A stretch of DNA of 64,000 bases. It comes from Cystobasidium ongulense. Its lineage: Eukaryota > Basidiomycota > Cystobasidiomycetes > Cystobasidiales > Cystobasidiaceae. The position numbers and the translations under genes are program-made. Positions 42,796 through 54,411 of the stretch are shown piece after piece; position 1 is the first letter of the stretch, and the number at the start of each line of letters is the position of its first letter. The notes below the pieces were generated by a model. That model ran no database searches. It worked only from the letters and a program-made list of their open reading frames with translations, and was not told the DNA's origin. The stretch spans positions 1,474,534-1,538,533 of the forward strand of contig BQUP01000002.1 of assembly GCA_022835595.1 (NCBI GenBank), written 5' to 3'.

Positions 42796-44908
42796 TCAAC
42801 TATACAAATCCTCTTCCTCGTATAACGGCGCTTGTTCCGCATCTGCAGCCGAGACTGTGGATCCTTCACCTGCAAGTAGTGCACTCTTCAGAGGCGAAGT
42901 ATCTTTGGCAGGCGAGGGTAAACTCGCAGCAGGAGGAGCAGTAGCTGCGGAAGGGACAGAAGAAGTTTTTTTCTGGGATAAAGATTCAGAGCCTTCCACG
43001 GTCTTGAGAAAGTCTTCATCGAACGCGTCGTCAATCTCGAAGTTGACCTCTTGAGCGGACGAAGATGTTGTTAGAGATGGTGTTTTCGAAGAAGCTGTAC
43101 TCGCAGCATTATCGTTTGGTCTTGTAATAGTGCTTGTACCAGCATCGGTGGAAGCAGCATTCTCAGCCGCTCTTTTCTCCGCTGCCAGAGCAGCAGCTTC
43201 TCTATCGCGCCGTTTTTTGTCCGCCAACTCCATTTCTCTCATAATATCGTCTTCTTCATTACCAAAATCGAAGTCGTCGAAGTTCTCTTCCTCCACATCT
43301 ACTGCTTGTGGGCGCGATACCGTACTTGATGAGGCTGCTTGCTTGTTTATATTGCCCATGACAGGTTTGCCAGCTTGCTTTTGGCTCGCCTTGGCCTTCG
43401 GATCGGCATAGAAATCAATGGCTGAATTGACTGCTCTAGCTGCAGAAGCTAATGTTGTATGTTTCTTCGTGCTAGGTCTACCTTGTTTCATGTGATAATC
43501 TCCTCTTTCCATGCCATTCATAAAGTCATCATTCATTTCATCCATCTCCCTCATTGCAAACCAACCCTCAACTTCCATCTCCGCGTCATATTCATCCTCG
43601 TCGAGATCAAAATCAAGATCCGCATCATTGAATCCGATATCTGAAGTTGGCATTCTTGATGCTGTTTGTTTTTGTGTTCTTGAAGTCGAAGGACCAGCAG
43701 TAGGAGGAGCACCAGAACCGAACAATGATTCTGCAAGGTCTCCATCATAATCTTCTTCCATTCCTGGGTCTCTAGATAATGCACCACCAGGAGAAGAAGT
43801 TGGTATATCATCAAAGTAAGACTTCTTGGGTAATCCTCGATCTGGTGATCCTGCTTGTGAGGTCGTCGTAGGTTCGTTTCCGCCTCGATTATGCGCTAGC
43901 ACTTCCGCTACATCATCGTCATCAGAACCAGCGTGCCTTGTTGGTCCATCTCCTTCATCATCGGAATATCCACCCTTGGCAAGAGGTGGTGGCAGTTTGC
44001 CTTGAGCTTCGTCTCGCCAGCCTTTCAGCACGCCCTGGAAAGACCGCAATCAGTTCCTAGCCAAGATATTATATCCATACAGGTCATGAGGATTAGCGCA
44101 CCTTTACGCTTCGCTTCTTGCATAGTTTCTCGACTTGTGAGATGGTATCCTTGAACGACCCAGCTGGGAACATCTGATGCGCCCACAGCTGATACACATT
44201 CATCAATCGCCGAAGGTCATCTTCCTGTAATGTACGAGTAAAGTTCAGAATTGATTTGCAATCAGTCTACGCGTCTTGCCAGTATTGATCAACATGTATT
44301 CCTGAACCCACCTCGTGCCCTTTGCCCTTAATCTTGAAACCCTTTAGGTTCTCCTTCAACCTTCTGATACCTTTATCGCCCAGTAAACGTTCCTCGTTCA
44401 TAAGGACCGGTTTCCTCTTTGGTTTCTTTGCCTTTTCAGCATCAATCTTGTCATTTGTCGCGTCGTCTCCGTCGTCGTCGAAGAATCCGTTGGTCGCTCT
44501 TCCTCTGCCCTTGGAATTACCAAACGGGTTGATTCTATCGTCCATCATGCTTTCTTGCGTGCCATCTGGCCTACTGCGCTGCAAAGGCGGTGGAAGGTCG
44601 TCGTCTTCGTCGTTGTCGAGGTCTGCAAACATCCGGTCCACGTCTTGGGCTGTGGTGCGCTTCTTATGGCCCATGGCGAGACCGCGACGGGCATCACCCC
44701 CGTAAGCAGCAGCGCCATATCCACCATCATCATCATCATCATCACCGCCATCGCTGCTTGCGTCGTCTCCCAGGAAGCGGGCGACGCGCTTCAGTGGACG
44801 CGAGACTGCGCCTGCTCTGTCCTGGGCAGCGGGCGGCTGTTGAGCTGGCGGCGGCGGCGGGGGACTCGAGGCTGTCGACGACTCGTCGAATGCGAGTACT
44901 CTTGCCAT
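42796..44908 (-). CDS. replication fork protection protein Csm3/Swi3 (Tipin)
   Basis: Three exons (44908-44312, 44224-44102, 44034-42796) give 652 aa. Partner of Tof1/Timeless at stalled forks. The Swi3 domain is split by two introns: GDKGIRRLKENLKGFKIKGK, GHE-EDDLRRLMNVYQLWAHQMF, then DTISQVEKLCKKRSVK. The N-terminus has a Pro run and acidic blocks; the C-terminal 400 residues are acidic and disordered, with a coiled segment (EMELADKKRRDREAAALAAE). Start chosen at MARVLAFDESS (44908); an upstream in-frame Met at 45004 lies in probable 5' UTR. Stops of this gene and the COQ11-like gene are 171 bp apart, tail to tail. Confidence 0.9.
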
Positions 44909-45141
44909 CCTGCTTGCTTGCCTGTTGAGTCGGTGCAAGTTTATGGATGAAAGCTGAAAGCTGATTTGAATACTGTTGTTCAATCTCGTGTTTATTGGTG
45001 GCAAGACACCGCGTAGAAGGAAAGAAAGTATGAAAGCAGATTTGTAATGTTGCTTAACGAATGCATTGCATGCTAATCACTATACAGATACACCCTATAC
45101 CCCTCAGAAGCTGATTCAAAGCCGCTTCACAGGGCCTGCCC

Positions 45142-47258
45142 CTACGCTGAAGTACGCCAGTAGACAGCGGTAGTACCATCTATGAAGCAGACAGTGAACG
45201 ACATGATATTAGCATTACATCCTCACTCACGCAGCATGTGTAAAGCCTGCACTCACATCCACACACAATCTTCTCCTCCAATCTGCCAGTCTTCGGCGCC
45301 AGCTGCAATCGACTATGCGGCATATGGCTTACACTTCCGCTATCCAGACGTTCTTCCTCCTTATCCCCACCAGAACTTTGTTTCTCCTTTATAAACTCCT
45401 TGACAGTCTGTGTCAACTTATAAGGCAGAGGACCGATATGTTGTGGAATAGCCAAGTTGCTACGCTTTCCCGTACCCAATTGATAATCAGAGTTGTGTCC
45501 AAACATGAAAACATCATTCCCAAATTGCACTTTGCTTATTGGGTCTTGGAATGCATCGTTTAACACTACAGCTACGTGGGTTGCGTTGACAGAGACATCT
45601 TCTATCGGAATGCCTCGAACCGATTGCAGACTTTCGTCAAATTCGGATAGACCAGAGACGGTCTTGACTTTGGTAGGTGTTCCAACCTACATTTACTCAA
45701 TGCTTCGGCCTTAGCTCTCCTTCCCGATCAATATCGTTGTATGACTCCACTCACCGAGAAAAATTGCCCGCTGCCCATCCCACCATACATACCATTTCCA
45801 GCAGCCAGCAAATCAGTATAAGTAATCTCGTCTCCCTTCGAGTTGCGCTGATTCATATCCTGTCTTTCAACTAGGAAGTATGACATATCTCCACCAGCGT
45901 ATAGCTTCTTGCATGCAATTCTAGCTGTCTTCGGGTAACTTGCTCCAAAAGGTGCTTCTGTCGGTGCTGGAATGGTCGGGAATGTGTACGATGCACCGAG
46001 GGCAAGTTGTCTGTTGCAAGAAAGTGTCAGTAACCGTTCCGATGACCATCTCAACTATACGTCATGAACAAGGGCATGCTCACCCTAACGAATTGTTGCC
46101 CCAGCCTAGAACGCGACCTTCCGAAGTCAGAGCCAAACTATGCCTATCTCCAGCAACGAGCTGTTCGACAGTCAACTTCCTTAGAGCTGGGATTTCTTTA
46201 AGCGTCGTATCATATCCAATATCTCTATCATCCATCACTTTCTCCTTCTCTTCTAAATTGCTACTGCTGATCTGCTCCAACAATCGCGAGCCACCCAATT
46301 GGCCCATTTCATTAGCAGCGCTATCGACAGCAGCACATAATGCTTTGCCTCCTGATGAGAGAGCTAACAAGTGAGATCTACCAGCAGAAATGTCTACAAC
46401 CTTACTACCTCCTACCAATTCCTTATTCTGAATATCCATTTGTACGAAATGAACGCCCGGGTTACTGTATCCTAGTATTCTCCAGAAGATAGAAATGCTA
46501 GGTAGTGATCTGCCGTTACTTGTGTCTAGTTGAGATGTTCGCGATACAGGCAGGATGAGGACAGTTCCCGACTTGGTACGAGCGTAAATCTTGGAAGGAG
46601 TGAGAGCTACTTGAACTACATTCTGTCCTTTCAAGGTAGGTGTAGGTACGGTGGCTTCTTCCGAGTACGCTGAGCCCCATTGCAGGAGATCGCCTTTCGA
46701 AGTGACTGCTACTGCATATGCTTCGTGCAGTGCTAGATCCCGGAATGCTTGTCCTGACAGGGGAGCTAGATATCGTGGTTTCTTGACGACTTGGGTAGCT
46801 GCGTTAGGCGTGTTGTTAGGAAGTACGGAAGCCTTTCTGACGGGTGGTTCGGCGTCAGGCGCTACGATCTTGGTTCTGAGAGTCATGTAAATCAGAATAT
46901 ACGATACAAAGTGCGTGTAATCAAGCAATCAGACATACTTGTTTGATCCCCATAAGAAGACACCCAGCTCATCGATGCCCGCGTGCAGACTGGCAGTCGG
47001 CGAAGTGAGGAGTACGTTCTTTAACGGCGCAGCATCCAGGCGCATTTCACCCTTGTTAGTCAGTTCATAGGTCAAGAATGCCGCAGCAGATGCTGCGAAT
47101 ACAGCTTTCGCAGCAGTGTTGGTTCGTGTCGATGTATCCAGGATCGGAGAACTGCTCGTCGACGCTGCACGCCGTGGAATTGCGAGCTTCTTGCTGGCAC
47201 GGGTGAGCATGGATCTTGAGCATGATGCGAACGTACTGCTGCTGCGAGAAGCGAGCAT
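45142..47258 (-). CDS. mitochondrial RCC1-repeat protein, FMP25/BCA1-like
   Basis: Five exons (47258-46939, 46875-46084, 46010-45752, 45686-45257, 45179-45142) give 612 aa. The N-terminus is Arg/Ser/Ala-rich without acidic residues (MLASRSSSTFASCSRSML), a strong mitochondrial presequence. One predicted membrane helix follows (AAKAVFAASAAAFLTYEL). RCC1-type repeats: GVFLWGSNK, LLQWGSAYS, VVDISAGRSHLLALSSGGKA, VAGDRHSLALTSEGRVLGWG, TYTDLLAAGNGMYGGMGSGQ and FMFGHNSDYQLGTG. In yeast, Fmp25/Bca1 is an inner-membrane protein needed for complex III assembly before Rip1 insertion; the same role here is inferred from build. The last exon is only 38 nt. Confidence 0.88.
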
Positions 47259-47558
47259 TCTTGATGTTGTGTATTATCTTGTGTTGCTTCTGGATGGAGT
47301 GGAGCAGGTAGGTAATCGAGAAAGTTGGAAAGAAGTTGGAGAGAAAGTTGAGGAATTGAGAAGCTACGCAGGGTAGACGAAGTGCACTCTAGCTACAGTC
47401 TACAGCCCACTCTGCTTACGACTGCTGTGGCTTAATCACAACTTTGATGCATGGTCTCTTGACTTCTCGCCACCATCTTCAAGCTTGCAGCTCTGCTCTT
47501 CTCCAACGACATCCATTGCAAGTCCATCTGAGCTATTCCGGCATAGCCAGCAGTCATC
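47259..47558. promoter_or_regulatory. bidirectional promoter, FMP25-like / LIN1-like
   Basis: A 300-bp spacer between divergent start codons. No clear TATA box or repeated motif is seen. Confidence 0.5.
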
Positions 47559-49032
47559 ATGCCTCCCAGGAAGAGGTAAGTGGAGCTATCTAGGTTCCAG
47601 TCCTGGAGCTGCAAACTCACCTGCTTCTGCACACAGGACATACAACAGCCCGCCAGCAATGGGCGGAGACTCGTCCAAGCGAGTGCGCTTTGGAAGTGAC
47701 GATGAAGACGACAATCTCGTAGACGCCGCCGAGCTCGACTTTCCCAACCGCAAAGCCCGCAGAGGTGCAGTCAAGGACACCGAAGGCTACCATTCAGACA
47801 GTTCCAACGAAGATGACGAGACCATGATAAAGCGCAACTCGGCTACTAATGCAGTGGATGAAGAGGATGACATGTTCGGCGGTGATGATGCTGCTCCTGC
47901 TTCGGGGAAAGCTGGGCCTGATGGCATGAACGCCAAAGATAACGACACCAGAGTCAAGGATACAGGTCTGCAATTGAAGGGTGATGCGGCCAAAGGGGGC
48001 AAAGAGTTCTTGGAGTTGGGAGATATCGAAGGACAAGAGTTTGACGACAGAGAAGGCGACGCTGCTCGTTCCCAAAGAGAAGCAGTACAGCAGGCCAAGA
48101 AGGTCACAGAAGATGAAATCGATTACATTTCAGGAGATGAGAAGGCAAACGACGATGATGCAGTAGTAGTCAAAGAACGCAAATCAGCTACAGGAATGGG
48201 TTTCGCAATGTCCTCTTTCAATATGAAGGACGAAATGTCAGAAGGAAGGTTTACAGCCGATGGATCATATGAAGCTAATTCTAAAGATCCAGACGCAGTA
48301 TATGACAACTGGTTGACTGCAGTCACGACAAAGGATATCGAACTAGCACAGAAAGCAAAAGAAAGGCAAGATTCTTTATTCAATGCTAGGTCCCAACAAC
48401 TAGCAGCCTCTTCAATGTCCAGAATCGACTGTCTGAAAGCTTTAATCGAAGGAACGGGTGGGTTAGTCAAACCTGGAGAAACTGTTCAATTTGCTTTAGC
48501 AAGATTAGGAAAAGCAAGGAAGGAAGAAGTTGAAATTGAAAAAGAACGTTTAAAGAAGGAGAAACGGAAAAACAAGTCCAATGCTCCAAAGAAGGACTTT
48601 GATGCTCCTGATAATCCTGCTACACAAAGCACGCCCTCGACATCTTCGGCAGAGACGACGGAAAAACAAGATATGGATCTAGATCCTATAGCTCCTCCTA
48701 ATCTTACAACAGCCTCAGTCAAAGGAAAAGGAAAAGAAACTGATTTAAATTCATCAGACAGCTCCACCAAGATCGCAATTGATCGTCTCACAACGCTAGC
48801 TTCAACGTTATTAGGCATACATGGCGAGACCGACATATACGAGGAGACACACGAGGGCATCATTAGACAGCTCGTTGCAGAAGGCGAAGTTCCCAGAGGG
48901 TGGACTCCGAAGACTGAGGATATTTTGAGCCGAACATCGCATGATGATGCATCAAGTAGCATCACAAAAGTGCAGGGACAACCACAACGGAAAGGCGTAG
49001 TCTCGAGACCACTTATTCCTCGTCCGAAATGA
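47559..49032 (+). CDS. LIN1/CD2BP2-like U5 snRNP-associated protein
   Basis: Exons 47559-47575 (17 nt) and 47637-49032 give 470 aa. MPPRKRTYNSPPAMGGDSSK starts across the intron, followed by KRVRFGSDDEDD. The family signature is FNMKDEMSEGRFTADGSYEA followed by DPDAVYDNWL. CD2BP2/Lin1 bridges U5 snRNP proteins. A charged, KR-rich region and a helical segment (KIAIDRLTTLASTLLGIHGE) follow. The usual C-terminal GYF domain is not present: the frame ends RKGVVSRPLIPRPK and the next 220 bp before the convergent arrestin gene has no room for it. The first exon is tiny, but its splice keeps phase and gives a family-typical N-terminus. Confidence 0.86.
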
Positions 49033-49256
49033 TTTTCCAAGCTGTAATATTGCAACGACTTCATAAAGCATGAAATAATAGAAAAATTCATCTAAATATA
49101 CTGATGATGCAACAGAACACGGGTAAAGCTATGGTTCATGCTGACTTACAACGAGGATATGCTAAAGACCTGTCACAACGAAGATAGTGTCCGTGCACAG
49201 ATGAAAGGGTTTTTTTAGGGTACACGTAGGGCTGAGAAAAGATCAGATATGTAGAG

Positions 49257-52200
49257 TTACATTCCGGAGTTTCGAAGAACAGAAGTAGACGCCATTTTAC
49301 GCATGCCGCCTTTCGTAGGTTGTGACCTGATTACAGAAGGGTTCGATAGAGGCCCTGGGACTCTTTCTATATGTTGACGCTTCGCGTCACGGCTCAGCCC
49401 TGGCGAAGGTGCTGTCTCTGAATTGGGCGATGGTCTTGCTTTACGAACTGAAGAAGTTGATGTCCTTGCACCTGCTATCGAGGAAGGTGAAGCCGGAGTC
49501 ATCCGTGGTGATCTACCGCCTGCGTTAGTCGAGCTTTGAGGTGCTAGAGTCCGTGTATTGCGACGAGGCGGTGAAGTAATGGGTGTATAACTCTTCTTGA
49601 CGGGCGAAGTAGGACTCGCAACTCCAAAGGACATCCTTGTAGATGCGCCAAGTGAACTTTCTGCCCTGGATGAAGGTCGAGCAGCGTCTTCGGCTGAAGT
49701 CGCATTGGCGCCGAGTTGAGGACGTGCAATTACCATATAAGGGACTTTGGATATCGCCGATTTCAATGAGCTGGACACGACTGGTCCTGCCGGAATACTG
49801 ATACCTCTGGCGTGGCCTGCGGGAGGGCGCATCGTAGGAACTCGGGCCGAAGGCTCGTATACATCCTCCTCGTCTGACTCATACTGCTTCGCTTGAAGAA
49901 CAAGGTCGACCTCATCTTCTGATTCATTTTCGTATTCGGCATAGTCTGTATCGTGAAGCTGAATATGTTCAGAGTACGAGTAGGGTGTACCGTCTTGCTG
50001 GTTATACTGCATCTGGTGAGCGGGATGAAGGTAGCCCGGCTGAGGAATCGACAATTGCTCATATTCATCTGGAATATCGTCCAGATCATCCAGCTGTACG
50101 CCGCGAGAATGATTCCCATCATTATACTCTTGTAAGTGGGGCAACGGATGTACTTCCTGCTCTTCTTCCACTGCGGTGTAGCCCAATGAAAGCCCACTAT
50201 TGGTACGTTGATGACCAGCTCTCCTGGCAGTAGCACTAGCAATAGCTGATCCGATACAATCTAGAGACATCTGGTGACGCAGTTGACGTCTGAAGATAGG
50301 ATCTGCGCCTGGAAGGCCCGGCGCAGCGGAAGGAGTGTCTCCATTTTCGCTTCTGTTCTCCTGTATGATATGAAGTCCGCCGGGCATGGTGAATGAGCGT
50401 GCCACTGGAACACCGTGAGGTGTTGCTTGTCTTTCTGAGATCTGTGAATTATCCGAGTGTTGCCTGGACATGCCATGCTGGGCGTTGTACATCTTGTTCA
50501 GGTCTTGCATATTCAACGAATCCATCGAGGTCATCCGTCCTATAGCGGAGCGAGCAGCTACCTGAGCAGATTGAGGCGCGGTATTCTGATCATTCTGATG
50601 AACTTGTCTCAGGTAGTCGGTGCTCCAGGCGCGTGCCATCGGCTTATGACTTGTTGGTTCTGGGGATGGTTTTGGTCCAGGATGGCCAGGTGGTGGATCG
50701 ATAGATACGAAGTTTATGATGCGGCACGGAATTTCTACACTCACTTCCGAAGAAAGTGATCCACTGACAGAGACCTTGAGCGCGTACGAGATCTCAAGAT
50801 AACGCCCGCGTTCGATAGTCAAGGCGTCAGACTGCAAAAGGAACGGGTTCAGCTTTTGCTCGAGTCCTGCAACCTCGATATGAAACCTTACAGGTAACTC
50901 CAGGAAGTGACAGAATTCTGTTTCTTGATCTGTATCGACACCCATCCACATTCCTTTCGCTGTGACCGATCCTTTAGCGTTTTTCTTACCCATGTCGAGG
51001 CTTGTTTCAGCGATTTTCTTCTTTGTGGTTTGCGTAGAACAAGCGTCCTGGTCGATATCTGCATACACCGGGTCCTGATCATCGAATCCATTTCCAGCTG
51101 TGAGATGTGGCTTAGGTCGGAAGATCGTCGTTGTGCGAATGAGCGAGAGAGTGAGAGTCTTAATCTGACAAAAGTGAAATTGTTCAGCTATAAATCACTT
51201 CAGATCTGCAGAAAGAGTGGCATTTACCTTTTTGCTTGCCTCGTTCCTAACGTGAAGGTTGGCATAGCACCTCTGACCCGCAACCCAAGTCGAGCGATGC
51301 AAGCTAGCCTTGAGATAGACCTTTCCGCTTCCACCCATGAACAATGCTTTCGAAGTTTCAGCGTGCAATGCTTTAAGTGCTGGTGCTAGGATTATGGAAG
51401 GATTGAGGTAAGGGAAAACATCGATATGACGGTAAAAGTGTGCGATGGAGCGGTCCAAGCCGACATGTGACTTCAGTTTTATTGAGCTAGACATCAGAAT
51501 ATAAGATCAGCATGTAATGCATGCCTTCCGTATCATCGTTTGATTGCTTACCCAATAACGATGTACTTGACGACACCAGCTTTGCCCCTCCAAGATCCTT
51601 TCGCACCCTTTCCAACGGGAAGATGCATCTCGAAAGGAAAAGCATGAGCGCCTGTTCTGCCTTTGCAGAAGCCTTCGTCATCGGCTTTGGAGGCATAACA
51701 AGGGAGAGGAACAGTATCGGGCGATCCAATGGACGGAATCTGATCGATGTTAACTGAATGGTGGTAGAAGACATGTCTTGCATCCTCTCCTGCCAACTCT
51801 GCGTACGTGTTTTCCAAAAGAATAAGCGCCAGCTGCTTTAATCATAAAACAGACAGCGACCCACCTTCAAACCCGACAATACGCGCCTTCACAGCTCCTA
51901 ACCATACTTCGCCTTCACCAGCCTTTTCTTTTCCGACTCTAACTTCCATGCGTCCTTTCAATTTCCCACCTTCAACAACCATCGTGCCAGCGAGGGTCAG
52001 GTCCAATTCAACTCTAGCTTTCCCCTTTGCAGATTGTTCCAGTACTACAGTGCTTGGTTTCCTCTTGAGCTGCAAGTGCGTAGAAACAGCTATACCGTGA
52101 GGATGGAAAGAAGTTCCACCCATAGTACTACTCTTTCCTCCTTCTTCAGCGGAATCAGACGCAAAAGTAGCACGGCTTGGCATATCTGTTGAATGATATG

Positions 52201-54058
52201 GTTCTGCAGTAGGTGAATATTGAGATCTGACTTGTGCAGGTTTAGGATCTAATAATCTATCTAGCTCTTTCGCTCTTTTGAGAGGATTACCACCTGCGCT
52301 TAAAAGAGTAGATTGTCGTTGTAGTGCTTGAGCTCCACCGGTAAGACTTGGTAATCCTTGCGTAGAAGGTAGACTGGCTAATGATGCTGAAGCGGCTCTA
52401 GAATGGCCAGATGAAGACGCAGTCTTGTTCGTTGCTGTACTAGCTGCTCTGCTTCTTCCCTTTTGACTCGCTTGTTCGGAAGCCGTCTGTGCCATAAGTA
52501 TGCTACCTTGAACGAGTTCCTTACTTCCGAAGACGATATTGGGACTGCCTAGTTGACCCGCATGACGCGGATCCAGAGGTACACCTTGTACGAAACCTTT
52601 ACCCAGCGAGTCTAAAACGACAGCTGCTCCACCTGTCTCTGCTTCCTCCAAACCTCGCATTGAAGCCATGGATCGCATAGAAATGGCAGAATGAGCTTTA
52701 CGAATTTGCGGTTGACCGGCTTGCTGCTGTTGTTGATAATTGTGGTGCCTAGTTAAGGGATTATACGAGGATGAGCTGCTCGATGAACCAGCTTGCATTG
52801 CTGGTGCTTGTTGAGGGGTTGTAGAAGAAGCTTGTTTGCCCATAAACACCGCGCTTGGTTTGGGTTCTGCACTTCCCGCCCCGAATACAGAAGAAGGTGC
52901 GCTAGACGCATACCCTTCCTCTGTAAAGACCGAAGCAGGTGATGTTTCGCTGTAGATTCCAGCCGAGGAAGAAGCTGTAGTCTGCACCGATAGTTGATGC
53001 TCCATTGATGTAGACGCGTGCTGAGGAGCATTATAATAGTTCACGCGCTGACCACGACTAAATGATTGTCGTAACTCTTGCACATCCAGATGTGCTCCTG
53101 CATTGTATAACTGATTGAGCTCCATCATGCTCTTGGGCCTTGACATTGCTCCTGCTCTTCTCAAGGTGGGCCCTTTAGCGAGATTGTTTGCGGAATTCGA
53201 GACGGGTAGATTGCCTCGAATGGTCGCTACTGCTTTGGAGGTAGGTAGGCTTTCGTCTACCGTGTAGGATCGTTCGTGCAAGGCTGGACGGTGATAGGCT
53301 CCATAGCCCGTGTAGTCATCTCGTATACTGAGATTTGCAAGCTTGGCTTCGAACTCCTCTACTGTGTTCGTGAACTGATTAGTCTGAGTTGTATGCTGTG
53401 GATGAGCCATCGTGAGAGCATCGTTGTACCGAGTAGAGGAACCGGACGAGACAGCTCCGAGTGAGCGTGCCGAGAGGGTGGTCTGCATTGTAGGAGCGGG
53501 GGAAGGATCCGAGAGTGAAGGGTAGACGATACTATCTTGCTCTTCATATGAGTTCTCGTTGCCTTGATGGGGCGACGCAGCATAGTCGTCGAGGATGTCG
53601 TCCTGATCGTTGTATTCTCTCATGCCGTCGTATGGCGATGTGGCAGATGCAGCGTCATTATAGCCATCTTCAGCTTCGCCAAGGGCAGGACTGTTTTCCC
53701 CGCTGGAGAGGTAGTGTTGCTCGTGGTAGGTGTTGGCTGCGCTGACTATGCGTACTTTTCTTCTGACTGCGGGAGGAGCGTGGTATGCGTCGTACTCTTG
53801 TTCTTGATGTTGCGCGTTGGAGCTGTATTCATCGTGTGTATCGGCGTTCTGATGCCGACGGACCAGAGTGTCTGCGTCGTTGGCTGAAGCTGTCCGACGG
53901 GATAGGAGGGCCGGGGGAGGCAACGAGGGCTTCTTGCCTAGAGCAGCCTGGCCTTGGAGTCTTGAGATCGCTGGATTGACTGGGTTGTTCGTAGCTTGCG
54001 GCGATGGCGGTGGATCAAAGTCGATTCCCAGCCCGAGGCCTTGCAGCGAGCTCTCCAT
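49257..54058 (-). CDS. very large arrestin-fold protein
   Basis: Four exons (54058-51865, 51798-51552, 51486-51228, 51164-49257) give 1535 aa. Residues 1-about 650 are disordered, rich in Ser, Gln, His and Tyr. The arrestin N domain starts near VSTHLQLKRKPSTVVLEQSA and includes GEVWLGAVKARIVGFEELAG and PFEMHLPVGKGAKGSWRGKA. The C domain includes GKVYLKASLHRSTWVAGQRC, KKIKTLTLSLIRTTTIFRPK and RGRYLEISYALKVSVSGSLS, up to IPCRIINFVSIDPPP. About 460 further disordered residues follow, basic at the end. Fungal arrestin-related proteins guide Rsp5/Nedd4 ligases to membrane cargo through PPxY motifs; I see no PPxY here. Orthology to Rim8/PalF or ART groups cannot be decided. Confidence 0.87.
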
Positions 54059-54411
54059 CGTTGAAGCAGCGGTAAGCGAGACCAGAGACCGCGGATTCCA
54101 CTATCGTATGTGTGTATCAGTGTGTGTGAGTTAGTTGTAAGCCAGTCAGTCTCGCTCTTCCACCGCGAATCCTCGATACATTGGCGATAAACATCCATCC
54201 ACGACGGCGAGGCATGCAATCGCGACTGGCAGAATGGCGGGTCATCAGAAGTCTTGGAGGGCGCATCTTGCGAGCGGTAGCACCATGGCTGAGTGCTGGT
54301 GTCGTGGTAGGGTGCTGTTTGCAAGTCGATAGTGGTCAAGAGCAGAGAAAGCTCAGTGTTGAAGGATGCTGCTTCTTGAATGCCATCCAACTTACCGATA
54401 GACAACACACG
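54059..54411. promoter_or_regulatory. bidirectional promoter, arrestin / NCA2
   Basis: 353 bp between divergent start codons. A plus-strand ORF from 54181 runs through it into NCA2 in the same frame, but that leader has no conserved features and is treated as untranslated. Confidence 0.5.
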
